From the NCBI GenBank assembly GCA_015179125.1, contig WHVA01000428.1:1-64000 (forward strand): a stretch of DNA of 64,000 nt, in the 5' to 3' direction. The number at the start of each line of letters is the position of its first letter. The first letter of the stretch is position 1. The notes beneath the pieces were generated by a model. That model saw nothing but the letters and a program-made list of their open reading frames with translations. It searched no databases and was not told the DNA's origin. The translations under genes and the position numbers were made by a program. The stretch comes from Gautieria morchelliformis (Eukaryota > Basidiomycota > Agaricomycetes > Gomphales > Gomphaceae). Shown piece after piece: positions 41,700 to 52,257 of the stretch.

Positions 41700-44428
41700 A
41701 CCTCAGTCGGATGTCACATGGCTGGGGACACCGTGTTTTGAGAAAATGTGTAAGACGAACAGGCAGGTGAGGTCTGCGGATGTGACTGTGTCGTGGGTCG
41801 GGATGAATATGCTCTGTTTGGTTAAGCGGCAAACTACTACAAGGATCGCGGTGAATCCCGAAGACGCCAGCAGCTGCTCAATGAAATCCATGGAGATGGA
41901 ATTCCAAGGCTGCTTGGGTATCGGAAGCTGCTGCAGGGAGCCATAAGGCCGGTGACCCTGTGACTTTGAACGCAAGCAAGTAGTGCAGGACTTGCAAAAG
42001 TCGATACCAAAAGACCGAAGTGTGGGCCATGTATATTCCCATCTGATGAGTTCTAAGGTCTTGTTTTGACTGAAATGTCCTGAGAGTACATGGTCATGTT
42101 TGTACTGGAGTCCATACTTACCCAACTCGGAGCCGGAGATTGTCGGCATAGGGAATGTATATGCGGCCATCGAGGCGGAGGAAACCGCCCTCAGTTTGCG
42201 ACCATCTTGGGTGGGAACTATCGCCAAGATGCTTAGCGGCTATGGGGTTGGATGCCAGGTTAGCTAATATGTTGGCATGAAGCTTCTTGGAGTCCATCAC
42301 AATGCTTGCCCGGAGGACGGGTTCAAGCAGACAAGTTGCCCGGAGGGATTCTGACAGTTGTTGATTAGTGAAAATCGGTCGGAAGTTTTGTGGGTTGACT
42401 GAGCCGTAGTCATTACCTCCCTCTTTAAGGTAGACATCCCATTGTCTAGTTAGAGCATCGGGTTTTGTACTGAGCTTTGCAGGATGGAACTGGATAACGA
42501 GGTTAAACTGCAAGAGGAATTCGGACCAGCAGGCTTGTCGTCGGGTTAGCAAGGGGTACCCTTGCGGGTGAGTCAGGTGAGGGGAATGGTGATGTCGGAG
42601 TAGTTGTGAATGAAACGTCAGTAGAAGTTGGCGAAGCCGAGGAAGGATTGGATGTCGCGAACTTTGCGAGGTTCAGGCCAGTTTTGAATGACCTTTACCT
42701 TGTCGTCCGCCATAGTGAGGCCCTCGGGAGAGAGTATGTAGCCGAGGAATTCAACCGAGTTGCGATGAAACTCGCATTTGTCTTCTTTGACGAAGAGGTT
42801 GTTGAGTCGCAGCTGTCGCAAGACTTCCTTGACATGTTCAACATGTTTGGAGGGGTCACTGGAGTAGATTAGAATGTCATCCAAGTATACCACCACACAA
42901 ACGTCCAAAAGGTCGGCAAAAACCTCGTTCATGAATCTCTGGAAAGCGGCAGGGCCGTTAGTGAGACCAAATGGCATAACCAACCATTCAAAAGACCCAT
43001 AGCGAGTCCTGAAGGCGGTTTTCCATTCGTCACCCTCGGCCACCCGTACGAGGTGGTAAGCGTGACGAAGGTCAATCTTCGTATAGATGCGAGCATTCTT
43101 TGGAGCATCAAGCAAGTCAGCAATCAATGGCAATGGATACCAATCCTTTTTCGAGATTTTGTTTAACCCTCGGAAATCGACGCACAATCGAAGTGAGCCA
43201 TCTTTTTTGCGAACAAACAATACCGGTGCACCATGAGGCGAGCGTGAAGGTCGGATGAAACCGATGTTCAAGTGCTCGTCAATGAACTCGTGAAGTGCTT
43301 TGAGTTCGGAAGCCAAGAGGGAGTAGATTGGACCGATAGGTGGCGAGGTCCCTTCTTTGAGGTTGATTTTGATATCATGGGGTCGGTGGGGAGCTAGAGT
43401 GTCAGTGTGTGCTTTACTGAACACATCTGCAAATATTCGGGAACATGTTTCTTAACATTCTCAGAAAGTTCGGAGGAACTTTCTCCCGATGTTGCCCCTC
43501 TGGCGAGGAGCCCAGGCAAAGCCAGATCGAGCTGAAACACTTCGGACCCTTCCAATCTAGACGCGCGCATGAAAGCGGGTGCATTGATTAGGGAAACGAG
43601 CGGTGCTTGCAACTTCGGAGGCGAGGTCGGAGGCGGGGGCGAAGATGCCGTAGGCGAGGTCGAAGTTGTAGCCGAAGTGAGTGCTCGGAAATCCACACAG
43701 AGCCGAAGTTCGCCACTCTTCTTTTTGACAAAGAGGATAGGGGCTCCGTGGGAGGACCGAGTGGGCCGAATGTAACCCAAGTTCAGGTGCTTGTCAATGA
43801 AAGCTCGGAGCGTGGCAAGCTCCAAGGTAGAGAGTGAGTATAACGGCGGTCCTCATCGCATCTTACTCTTACCTGTCACTATGTAGCATTCAGAATACCA
43901 CACATTGATCAAGTTCTGCTCTGCCCTTGTGACAAAAGGCTTAAGATCAACATCTTTACATCAGCACACGGCGTTGACGACCCCAGGCTGCACCAAGCGC
44001 TAGCCACCACCTAAGCGGGCTGACATCGCCGGGGTCGCTGGAGTCGTAGTTAGGTCGATGGTCTTGAATGTAATACTGCCCAATACCCAGTCAATCGATG
44101 GATTGTAGCGGGTGAGCCAGTTGTGGCCAAGTACCATCGAGCAACTCGAGTCGAGCGAGGTTACGTAGAAGGTAACCCATTGTTGTTCGCCAGTCGGAAA
44201 GCAAATGCAGAGGTCTAGAGCTTGGGTAATGGTAGTGTTAGTACTACCGTCAAATAGTTTCAGAGGTATAGGGGAGACAGGATAAGCAGGCATAGAGTAC
44301 TTCTGGACAAATCTGGATTCAATAAAACAATCTGAGGACCTGCAGTCAACTAATGCCACAAAAGCGACGTTGGGGAGCGAAGGCAAGGTTAAATCTACAT
44401 TAAGGGAATCTTTGGCATAGGGCCTCAC
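41700..44428 (-). pseudogene. Mosaic Ty3/gypsy (family C) protease-RT-integrase remnant
   Basis: On the minus strand: an aspartic protease-like fold (VALVDCRSSDCFIESRF, MVLGHNWLTRYNPSIDW) at 44428-44050; a stray piece of another element's RT (LATLRAFIDKHLNLGYIRPT, about 43690-43850); the pre-RT linker (VSLINAPAFMRASRL); and a full RT ([44 protein letters not shown]) at 43424-42618. RNase H is deleted: LTRKGTP joins directly to LTRRQACWSEFLLQFN. The HHCC zinc site (CTTCLRSKSQGHRP) and integrase core (SISMDFIEQL, HGVPSHVTSD) follow to 41703, where a Myb/SANT/family B fragment takes over. It is the product of several rearrangements. Confidence 0.85.
43857..43945 (+). repeat. Family B LTR 3' fragment
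   Basis: CGCATCTTACTCTTACCTGTCACTATG through CATTCAGAATACCAC to GCCCTTGTGACA matches the last 85 bp of the family B LTR (compare 52036-52125, minus). It lies in the opposite orientation to the gypsy around it. Confidence 0.75.
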
Positions 44429-44770
44429 GTCGTGCTACCGCCACTGGGGGCGGAAGTTATTACAACGCTACCCGGGTGAAGGGGAGCTGTTGAGACACAG
44501 AGATCCACCAATCTCCATGACGGGCCACTTGCTGCAGCCCCTAGGCAGATCAGTCCCTCGGCGTGCCGAGTGGTGCCATGTCTGCCCCATAACCGAGCAG
44601 AGGTTTCAAGACCTCCTCGCCTGCACCAAGGACACCCCAGTTGACCAGCGCATGCCGGAAATGAACACAGCATTCCAGCACCTCCAAGAGGAGGGACCCC
44701 ATAAGCCCCACCAGAGTTATATAAACATTCTGGACGGTATGCCTGACGACATCGTCACGGTGCTCAATGG

Positions 44771-46512
44771 TGTCATGACGCGTTTACTTCTCATACTCAG
44801 CTGCTTGGTCCTTCCATTCCCCACTCCACCTCCGTGTTAGTTCTGATCGCCCTTGCCGTGTTCGGCGACCGATCTTCGCTGTTCGCGCCATTCACCATAG
44901 CCATGCCGTCAGAGCACGATCGACATCTTTGGACTGACTTAGTAGTCATCACTGGGCCTATCACCTCCTCTGCTCAGCCCCCTTTCGAGGGTGTTCCTAT
45001 GATCGGATTGTCATGGCCTGTGTACTTCCTGCACCTTGTTACCCCCATTTCCCCTTTCGCCACTCCTCCCCTGTGTTCGCTTGGCTTCGCCTGTAGAGGA
45101 CAGGAATTATAGGCAGTAGGTATGGACTTGTTGCTCAAAAGAATAGACTAGAAATTAATTCACTCTCTCAGTGAATTTAGTTGTCACTGTAAATATATTA
45201 TACACTACCTAGAAATTAATTCACTACAGAGGATTTCTAGGTCAATAAATCGAAAGAATGCTAGACTAATTTACTTGCCTCTCTCAGTGAATTTAGTTGT
45301 CACTGAGAGAGGGGGAAACTGTTTCACTGCGCATGTACTACTACCCGGCCCTTTAGCGCCCAAGAGCTCGCGCGTCGAAGTCATTTCAGACTCCGCTGGG
45401 TGCAGCCGCTTGTGAAAGTAGGAATAACAAGATGAAATGGAGAGATAGGGAGTGAGTGGAAAATTTCGAAAATAACCAGAGAAATGGATGCATGATACAA
45501 GAACAACATGAGAAGAAATTGAGAAAGCACACAACAAATTGGATATATTATGCTTGATTTTGGTGCAGGAGCATCAATGCACCCAACATCGCCCCCCATG
45601 TCGACCACTCCTCTCCTATGTCATCTCCGTTCGCCCTTCCTCACATTTCGCTGAACGATGATTCGCTGCTCGCATCATTCGCCAACAGGCACGCCATAAA
45701 AACACGATCAACGCCCCCTCCCCGGTATGATGGCTCATTATTACTCCCATCAGCTTCTCGATCCAACCCCTTTGGGTGTTCATATGGCTAGGATGTGTTC
45801 GCGGGACATCCCTTCCATAGGTCGTGTGGGATCAACCCCGTAGACGAAGAGTCCATGCAGGGTAGCATATATGCAGGTCCCAAGACATGCTCATACATAA
45901 GTGCCTTCGCCACCTTTACTCTCCGTCATTTCATGTTCTCCCTCTTCCCTCACTCTATTGTATGTTCATTCCATCTATGTTGTATCATGACTGCACACCC
46001 CTATCCAACCCTAACTCGGAACGGCCTCTTTCCTATTCGCTAATACCTTACGAGCATTCGATATAAGTAGTTTGCATTTGCATGTACATTCCCCAGTTCA
46101 ATTATCATATGTCGTCCATCTTGTGCAAACTTGACCTCGCTGTGATCATCGTCTTGAGCCTTCTCATGGAGATTCCTATCTTCAACCAGAAGAGGACTTA
46201 GGCATCACTGGTGAGTTCTCATACTTCATCTTCGTTACCTTAGCCTTCGAACTATTTTCTGCGCTGTCGGCGAAGGGATTGTCGCTACTTAGACAGCCCT
46301 TCCGTGACACCTTGCACGTTATACCGTCAAGTGCCACGGGCTATTTCACTATGACTGTAGATAGGGCAAGCTCCGTTCGGGCAACCCTCTTATCTTGTGA
46401 ACATTTGTTGGTTCACCTATTTGCCAAACTGCGTACTTATTCGCACAAGTTATCCGGGCATTCGCTGTGTTCACTAATACACGATATTAATGCCTGAAAA
46501 CCAATCTTGACA
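44771..46512 (+). repeat. Solo LTR of gypsy family A, carrying a copia solo LTR
   Basis: Runs TGTCATGACG to AATCTTGACA. A perfect 5-bp duplication AATGG flanks it (44766-44770, 46513-46517). It is longer than its sisters only because a copia LTR of 497 bp and its 5-bp repeat were inserted at 45092. Confidence 0.93.
45092..45588 (-). repeat. Solo copia LTR nested in a gypsy LTR
   Basis: Reads (on +) TGTAGAGGACAGGAATTATAG to AATGCACCCAACA and matches the 3' LTR of the copia element at 59457-59935. Perfect target duplication TCGCC (45087-45091, 45589-45593). Confidence 0.93.
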
Positions 46513-47277
46513 AATGGCTGGCAGTCAAACGTCGAGGGTGTCCCTCCTGCCATCTGCAATGACGTGGAAGGCAGGCTAAACACAACAGATATTGACATCT
46601 GGATGTGGATAAGGATCCTGGCTCCCAGAGCCAAGCCACAGTCCCCCCTCAAGTCACGTTTAAGTGACTTGTTTGGTACGCCACGCCAATGGCAGGAACT
46701 CGTGAATGATATCACGATCCCCCTCCCTGGTGCAACACCCTGTGGGCTTCAGTCACAGGGATGTTCCCAGTTGGAAACAAACTCGCACACAAGATCCCTC
46801 TGAAGGAACTTGCGTCATGGCTTGCTCTCCATGGCGGCATGACCCATGAATGTATCTCTTGGATTGAGGGATAGTTCCAACGACTTCGGGATAAAGAAGT
46901 CGCAAACAATGCTGCGTGCACTGGGCAGCAGCGACACAAACAGGGACTGAAGCTGTCCCAGCGCGCCCATGAGAAAGCAGCCGCAAGTACCTCGGAGCTG
47001 CTTGATAAGGAGCTGCTCGTGTCCCGACCCCCAGACCCGCAACCTGATCTGGCCGCAGACACCGCCTTCATCCAGGAGATGGGGATCAACCCATCTCTTG
47101 AAACAGGTCTGTATCAGCGCCGAGCCGGACCCGGCCCATCCACATCTGCTCACATGGATGCGATGCATGTGGACCCCCGGCCCATGCCAGCTCCATATGA
47201 AGACGTCCCGATGGACGGCTCTCCCACCGCCAAGGAAAAGGACCTCAATGCAGAAATCTATGGGGATTAGAGTTCCC

Positions 47278-47500
47278 TATAGTGGGGGAGGGTGTAAATA
47301 TGGATATTTACCTGTATTGCCCCGAGGCAATATATAATCCTTGGTAGCTTACATAGCGCCAGTGGGTCCTCGCAGACCCACTGTATAGTTCTTGCATGGG
47401 AACCCTTTGGGATTCCCCAGCTTAACCTTACTTGTAACTGTCACTACATCGTACTAGAATCACCACTAATTGGTCGAGCTCTGTTACCTTGTGATAATGC
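47278..47500 (+). repeat. Polypurine tract and family B LTR
   Basis: The purine tract agtgggggaggg is followed by TGTAAATATGGATATTTACC. The LTR keeps GTGGGTCCTCGCAGACCCAC (a hairpin-forming block also in the other copies), CTGTCACTACAT and ATTGGTCGAGCTCTG, ending near TTGTGATAATGCA. About 205 bp. The right edge is approximate. Confidence 0.75.
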
Positions 47501-47509
47501 AAGTACTAA

Positions 47510-47861
47510 GCCACACATCTTACAGTGTTAGCCTTCTCCTGCTCTCCCAACTTGGCCTTTTGCTTCACCCCTCAGTCAGCTTTTCCCCGAGCCTCCCAAG
47601 CCTCTCTGATCCTGTCTGCATGACCTTTCTCATGCTCCCTGCACTCTTCTTTTGCCTTCTGCAGAGCTTCGGCTTGCCGTCGTCATTCTTCAGCCAGCTT
47701 CTGTTCTTCCATCACCTTCTCTCCCTCTCAGCGGCTTCCTTTCACAGTTGAGCAGCGCGCCACCGCTCCTTCAGCTCCTCCAACCCTGCATCCCACTCCT
47801 GCTCCTCCGCCTCGAGCAGTCTTTCGAGTTCTTCGAGACTAGGCTCATGGGCGTCAGACAT
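47510..47861 (-). pseudogene. Antisense coiled-coil ORF upstream of the gypsy-D 3' LTR
   Basis: An ATG at 47861 opens MSDAHEPSLEELERLLEAEE, then QEWDAGLEELKERWRAAQL. After a TGA the frame goes on KEAAEREKVMEEQKLAEE and AEALQKAKEECREHEKGH, a long Glu/Lys/Ala coiled coil. Two or three in-frame stops interrupt it. A TATA-like TATTTAAG lies about 70 bp upstream on the same strand. The polypurine tract and LTR point the other way, so the ORF is antisense to the retroelement, as in gypsy family A at 4474-5216. Function unknown. Confidence 0.55.
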
Positions 47862-47988
47862 GACAGTTCGTGAAGATGATGGGAGAAGGAGGGCAAGAAG
47901 CAAAAAATGCCACAAGTGTAAAATGAAGCTTAAATAGGTGTTCACCCGGTAATCTCCAGGATCTCACTTATGGCCTCATGGGTTCGAC

Positions 47989-48487
47989 CATAAGGGGGAG
48001 GTACTGTTATGTACCAGTTCCCAAGTTCAGCCCCGAACCCTCAGCTTCGGTACTCGCTCAGGAACCCTCAGTTCTCACTATGCATTTCAGTTCACAGTTC
48101 CCTTATTCCAATCACCCATTACCCCTGATTCCCTTTCTTAGATAAACCCGCACATCCCCTTTTGTCCATCCCTTAGTTCCTGATGTTATCCCTGTCTACG
48201 ACCCTGTATCCCATTATCCTATATAAACCCCCCGTCATATACTCTAGTCCTCAATCAGAAATTGACTTAGACCTTGCACAACCTAAAACCCCCTCTGTTA
48301 TCAATACCCAAACTCTCGGTGTCAAACCCGAGCCCTGTCCCGAAATTAGGGCGAACCTCTGAGTGGGCGCAACACATAAGTTGAAGAAGCCAAGCCCTCT
48401 GATCCAAGCCTCAGTCCAGTTCCATCCTGAACCTCGGTCCAGCTTGGTTCCTGTTCCAAATATCTAGTATGAGACCCAGCCTTAACA
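47989..48487 (+). repeat. Polypurine tract and gypsy family D 3' LTR
   Basis: Purine tract cataagggggaggtac, then TGTTATGTACC at 48005 to CCAGCCTTAACA at 48487 (483 bp, inverted ends TGTTA/TAACA). A TATA box CCTATATAAACC (about 48219) and the conserved GCGCAACACATAAGTTGAAG lie inside. The element upstream is truncated by family B sequence. Confidence 0.8.
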
Positions 48488-49005
48488 GGAGTCTGAAGCG
48501 TCAGAGTGGGGATTTATGATCGCCCTCATCACTGTGTCCCACAAAAGAAGAATTCAATCTCCACTATTTGCTTATGTAATGCAGCAAAAATCACCAGGAC
48601 AGAAAATTGAACTTGTGTTTCCTGGACAGGGAATCACATTTTATGAATTTTGAAATGAAAAAAAAAAAAAAAAAAAAAAAAAAAAACATGTAATAGAAAT
48701 TTTTATAAGCTTGATTTCAATAAAATGGCACAGTAGAGTTGTTGAATAGTGTCTTATAAACAAACAAATGGTTTTACTTTTTTGATATTTCCAAGTGTCT
48801 ACAGTAGGGAATCGGTTCTGGTGAGATGGCTTAGATGGGCACTTAGAGGGTGCGCAGTCTATGCTGCTGCTATTACTACAACTCTTAAGCAAACTACGCG
48901 GATCGCTTTGGCTTTGTTTGCCACCCCTGTCTCTTTTCCATGCACCTGTCCATCCTTTTCTGTGGAAAGTCTTAAATCCCCACCCTGACGCGACGCTTTG
49001 GACTC
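48488..49005. mobile_element. Possible MITE with about 30-bp inverted ends
   Basis: The left end ggagtctgaagcgtcagag plus TGGGGATTTA and the right end TAAATCCCCACCCTGACGCG plus acgctttggactcc are inverted copies of each other. A third copy of the end (GAAGCGTCAGAGTGGGGATT) is at 49625. The interior is non-coding and has a run of 29 A (48658-48686). No clear target duplication. Confidence 0.5.
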
Positions 49006-49180
49006 CAACGCACACGCTCGCGTAAGTTCTCCACATCGCAAGGAAGTTTATTTATAAAGAAAAACATAATATAATGGCAATAAAATGTGTCAGAAACATT
49101 CTGAAAGATTAAAAAATGTTACATTTATTGTAACTATAAGCGTCTCAGGTCCGAATATATAATGTTTAAAGGGTACCTTG
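49006..49180. other. AT-rich gene-free gap
   Basis: No open frame or repeat recognised. Confidence 0.3.
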
Positions 49181-49183
49181 TAG

Positions 49184-49265
49184 TGTGACGTCGGCTTAGT
49201 GCAATGGTTAAGTTGTTAAGTGTGTGTGAGGGTGGGCATAGGTTCGAGCTCTGCTCAGCGCAAAT
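49184..49265 (+). repeat. tRNA-like SINE head (pol III A and B boxes)
   Basis: CGGCTTAGTGCAATGGTTAAG (A-box-like, from 49192) and GGTTCGAGCTC (B-box-like, 49241-49251) lie about 30 bp apart, as in a tRNA gene. The acceptor stem does not pair and the T stem is weak, so it is not a working tRNA. A tRNA-derived SINE is the simplest reading; its 3' tail cannot be set from one copy. Confidence 0.5.
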
Positions 49266-49679
49266 GTTTTCTTGGCACTTGCATTTATTTTTGTAAATGG
49301 TTCACTGGCCCTATTGGCTTTTTCTCTACTTTCTTTCTATACCTCAATGTGGCATTTTAATTGTTGGTACATGAAATTCATGATACCCATATACTATTTT
49401 GGATGCAAAAATGAGGCTTTAGCATGCCGACCTGAACCGACCCGGTTTGGGGGACCCCCCGAGCGTAGCGAGGGAGGGGAGGGTCGATGAATGGTCGGTC
49501 CTCTTCGTGCGCCCGGGAGAAACAGTAAAATTTACGCTCAACAATTTTTTTAATCTCTTAATTGGTATTTTTCTAATTACTCATGTACACGAAGCCTTGT
49601 GGGTGGTGAGGGGTGCGTCTGAGTTTGAAGCGTCAGAGTGGGGATTTAAGGTCACCCCTTTTCTGTCCATTCTCTTGTG

Positions 49680-50368
49680 TTACCCCTCTACTTTGCAAAA
49701 CGCTCTTCTTCACCCAGTACGCCACAAACCACGTCCACACTGTTTTCCCTTTCTGTGCTTTTGACACCTCAGCATCTTTTCCACGCGCCTCTTTATTGTT
49801 CCCTGTCCGTGGTGCCTGTCTCTCTCAGTACGCCGCAATCCAGGTCGTCGTCCATTCCTTTTCTGTCCATTCACTTCAATTACCCCCACCATCTCTCTCT
49901 GCACGCCACAGACTGGGTCCACACCGTTTTCCCTTTCGGTGCTTTCAAATCCTGTGCGTCTTTTCCGTGCCCCTTTTCATCCTTCCCTCTGCATGGTCTG
50001 TCTCTCTCAGTACACCGCGATCCAGGTCGATATTGATTCCTTTTCCGTCCTTTCTCGGAGTACGCCGCGGTCCACAATCCAGCCCCCCCATCCATTTGTT
50101 TTGCAACTGCCTGACATCCTTCCCTTTCGCTTAGTGTCTCTCTCTCTCACCACACTCTGACTACCCTCCCATCCTGGTCACAGCGGTTTTCCTTTTTTGT
50201 CGTCTCTCCTCCATTACTCCTGTTTTGCGTCCCCTGTTCTTCCTTCCTTCCCACAATCTCTTTGTCTCTCCGAGGACACGGCCTCCCTGGCATAAACGGT
50301 GTTCCTTTTCAGAGGTTTCGCCTCCCTTAGTTCATCACAGTTTTTCTCTCTCAGTATTGCCTCTCAAT
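49680..50368 (+). repeat. Degenerate tandem repeat, unit about 100-130 bp
   Basis: Related units carry CTCTCTCAGTACGCCGCAATCC followed by AGGTCG and a TTCCTTTTCTGTCC or TTTTCCCTTTC block, near 49700, 49825, 49900, 50010, 50055, 50150 and 50270. The same phrase TACGCCGCAATCCAGGTC is at 40079. Pyrimidine-rich frames over it are artefacts. Confidence 0.65.
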
Positions 50369-51276
50369 ATGTCCACGGTCACCTCCTCTGCGAATCTTTG
50401 CCTTCGAGGGGGCCATCGTCAGACGACATCACCTATGTATTACTGTTTCTATGAAACAGTCCTTGAGGGCCTCGGTAAAAGTCTCCACCCTATGGAGATC
50501 AGACATTACAGTCCCCCTGGTGACGGCCTCGTATGGGATGATACCATCGTCCGCCTCGTGGGCCACATCTTTGCGCCTCCGCCGTCCAAGATATTGATGG
50601 ATGTCATGTCCCTCACCCCTTACCCCGGCAATCCCGCGTCTGAGAACTATGAATAAAACGTTCCTGATGATACGTCGGTCGCTGTTTGGGCTGTCGGAGC
50701 CGTTCTTAATAATGCGGAGTACTGCGGCGATTCGAAGACATATACATTTAACCTCGCCGTTTCTGACAATGTTCGTGATGGGATGAAGGTGTTTGTCATT
50801 GAGTGCTTTGCTTACTTTCCTTTCTTATCCGTTGCTGATGTTCCCCTCCTGAGATGTGTCTACGATGGGAACTCAACTCGGTTCGCTGGAATCACACCCC
50901 TACTCCCAACGTTAACACTGCCATTTATGTGTATGGGTTACTGAAGGGGGTGAACGACCAGGGTAACTTGAGCATCATCGTCAATAATGTCGCCTTGAAT
51001 GTGGGGCCTGCCACACTAGGTGCTGCAAGTCCTGCTCGTGGCAGGCATCCTTCTGGTAGTGAGGGTGGATCTCAGCGATGCACTCACAAGTTTGCAGCCA
51101 CATCCATTGAAGATGACTTCCTCCTGACCATCTCCAAATCTAGCCGTCGTTATGCTTCCCCCCCTGTGCATGGACCGTCGGAGCCGCGGTTTTCCTTTCC
51201 CACTGGCAGCTCCCAATCGGATGCGGCTAATCTTACCACAAGGAGTGGTAAGCGCCGTGTGGTGGTTACATGTTGA
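50369..51276 (+). pseudogene. Unknown agaricomycete family protein, frameshifted
   Basis: Begins MSTVTSSANLCLRGG (50369). Blocks include VWDDTIVRLVGHIFAPPPSK, LTPYPGNPASENY, then after a TAA (50654-50656) VPDDTSVAVWAVGAVL, YTFNLAVSDNVRDGMK, YDGNST, and in another frame WNHTPTPNVNTAIYVYG, GNLSIIVNNVALNVGPA. The order of short beta-type blocks resembles repetitive, unnamed mushroom proteins; an OB-like fold is possible but only a guess. At least one stop and one frameshift. It directly precedes a Helitron N-terminal fragment on the same strand. Confidence 0.5.
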
Positions 51277-51399
51277 ACGTTTTCTTTCTCTTTCGTTTTC
51301 TCTCCGGTTTGCTGTCATGGCCTCTCGCGCCTTTTTAGTTCATCTGTCTGTATTACTCCTGACCCCTGTTTGAAATGTAACTGCTTTCGTCCGTCCTTC

Positions 51400-52030
51400 A
51401 CGTCCGAGGAAAGTTAGTGCATTTTCATCCCCAACGTCGTTTCTCCTAATGCGAAAGTTCATGTCTGCGTCCTCCGCAACCTGGCATATATCTCCGATTT
51501 CGACACCTACATTTCATTGGGGAGCGGAGGCTGGCGGTTGGCTCCATGAATGTTCCTACTGCCACCTTCCTCTCCTTACAGGAGAACGGTCTGGATTTTG
51601 TTGCAGTGAAGGAGGCAAACGATTCGCAGATGTTCCACCGCTTCTGCCATTGCCTCGCGAATACAACATTTTTATCCAGGATCCTAGGCTCTCCTCTTTA
51701 TCGTGTATATTCAATCTTATCTATTCTTTTGCTTCACTGGAGTCTACCGCTGAGTTTCCTGGTTTGCACGGTCCACCTGGGTTCTTTAGCGTACAAGGAT
51801 GTCTTTACCATCAACTACGTCCCCGTCATCATGATTCAGCTCTGTGTTGGATATTATACCATGGTTTCCTTGCGGGGCTCCCTCCTCATGAAAATTGGTT
51901 CAACACCCTACCTTCCGCATGGACCGCTGCAATGAAGGAGGCCTTGGAACATCACAATCCTTTTGTCCACACTATATGTCAACTCGCCTCTATACAACCC
52001 TCCCAATATTGTAAAGGATGTCGATCTTAG
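51400..52030 (+). pseudogene. Helitron protein N-terminal fragment
   Basis: CSYCHLPLLTGERSGFCCSE and DVPPLLPLPREYNIFI, then SLESTAEFPGLHGPPGFFSV, LPSAWTAAMKEALEHHNPFV form the conserved region ahead of the Rep domain in agaricomycete Helitrons of a different lineage from the one at 32496. It stops at 52030, next to the family B LTR. HUH and helicase domains are absent. Confidence 0.65.
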
Positions 52031-52035
52031 GACCT

Positions 52036-52240
52036 TGTATCACAAGGGCACTACAGAACTTGACCAATGAGTGGTATTCTGAATGCTACGTAGTGACAGG
52101 TAAGAGTAAGATGTGATGGGGACTGCTGGCCGGTTCCCATGCATAAACTATACAGTGGGTCCCTAAGGGGCCCACTGGGATTATGTAATAACTATTGTAC
52201 ATGTAGATACATAGGTTATTTACACCCTCCCCCTCTATAG
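52036..52240 (-). repeat. Family B 3' LTR and polypurine tract
   Basis: On the minus strand the purine tract ctatagagggggaggg precedes TGTAAATAACCTATG at 52224. The LTR runs 189 bp to CTTGTGATACA at 52036. It contains the hairpin block GTGGGCCCCTTAGGGACCCAC. The orientation puts the ORFs and pol at 52258-59456 inside the same element. Confidence 0.85.
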
Positions 52241-52257
52241 GCAACTATAGGGGTCAA

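Larger units (their letters stand above)
44430..47270 (+). pseudogene. Family B 3'-terminal ORF, copy 2, split by a gypsy-A LTR
   Basis: The part before 44770 reads YPGEGELL, RRAEWCHVCPITEQRFQDLL and ILDGMPDDIVTVLNG. After the insert it resumes WQSNVEGVPPAICNDVEG, TTDIDIWMWIRILAP and KSRLSDLFGTPRQWQELV. After frame changes it continues RDKEVANNAACTGQQRHKQG to a final EKDLNAEIYGD (stop 47268-47270). The homologue at 52258-53385 has WYDVCPLDNPRFVELI, GGTPHDITAILKGW and LDDMDVWMWLKALAPW. Removing 44771-46512 and one AATGG joins the two halves in frame. The stop is 20 bp from a polypurine tract and family B LTR. The family is not a Gag I recognise. Confidence 0.7.

Noticed and set aside
49184..49265. 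Functional tRNA gene
   Set aside because: A and B boxes are present but acceptor and T stems do not pair.
49613..50160. 173-codon frame in the pyrimidine-rich region
   Set aside because: Spans degenerate tandem repeats; Ser/Pro/Phe-rich composition follows C/T content.
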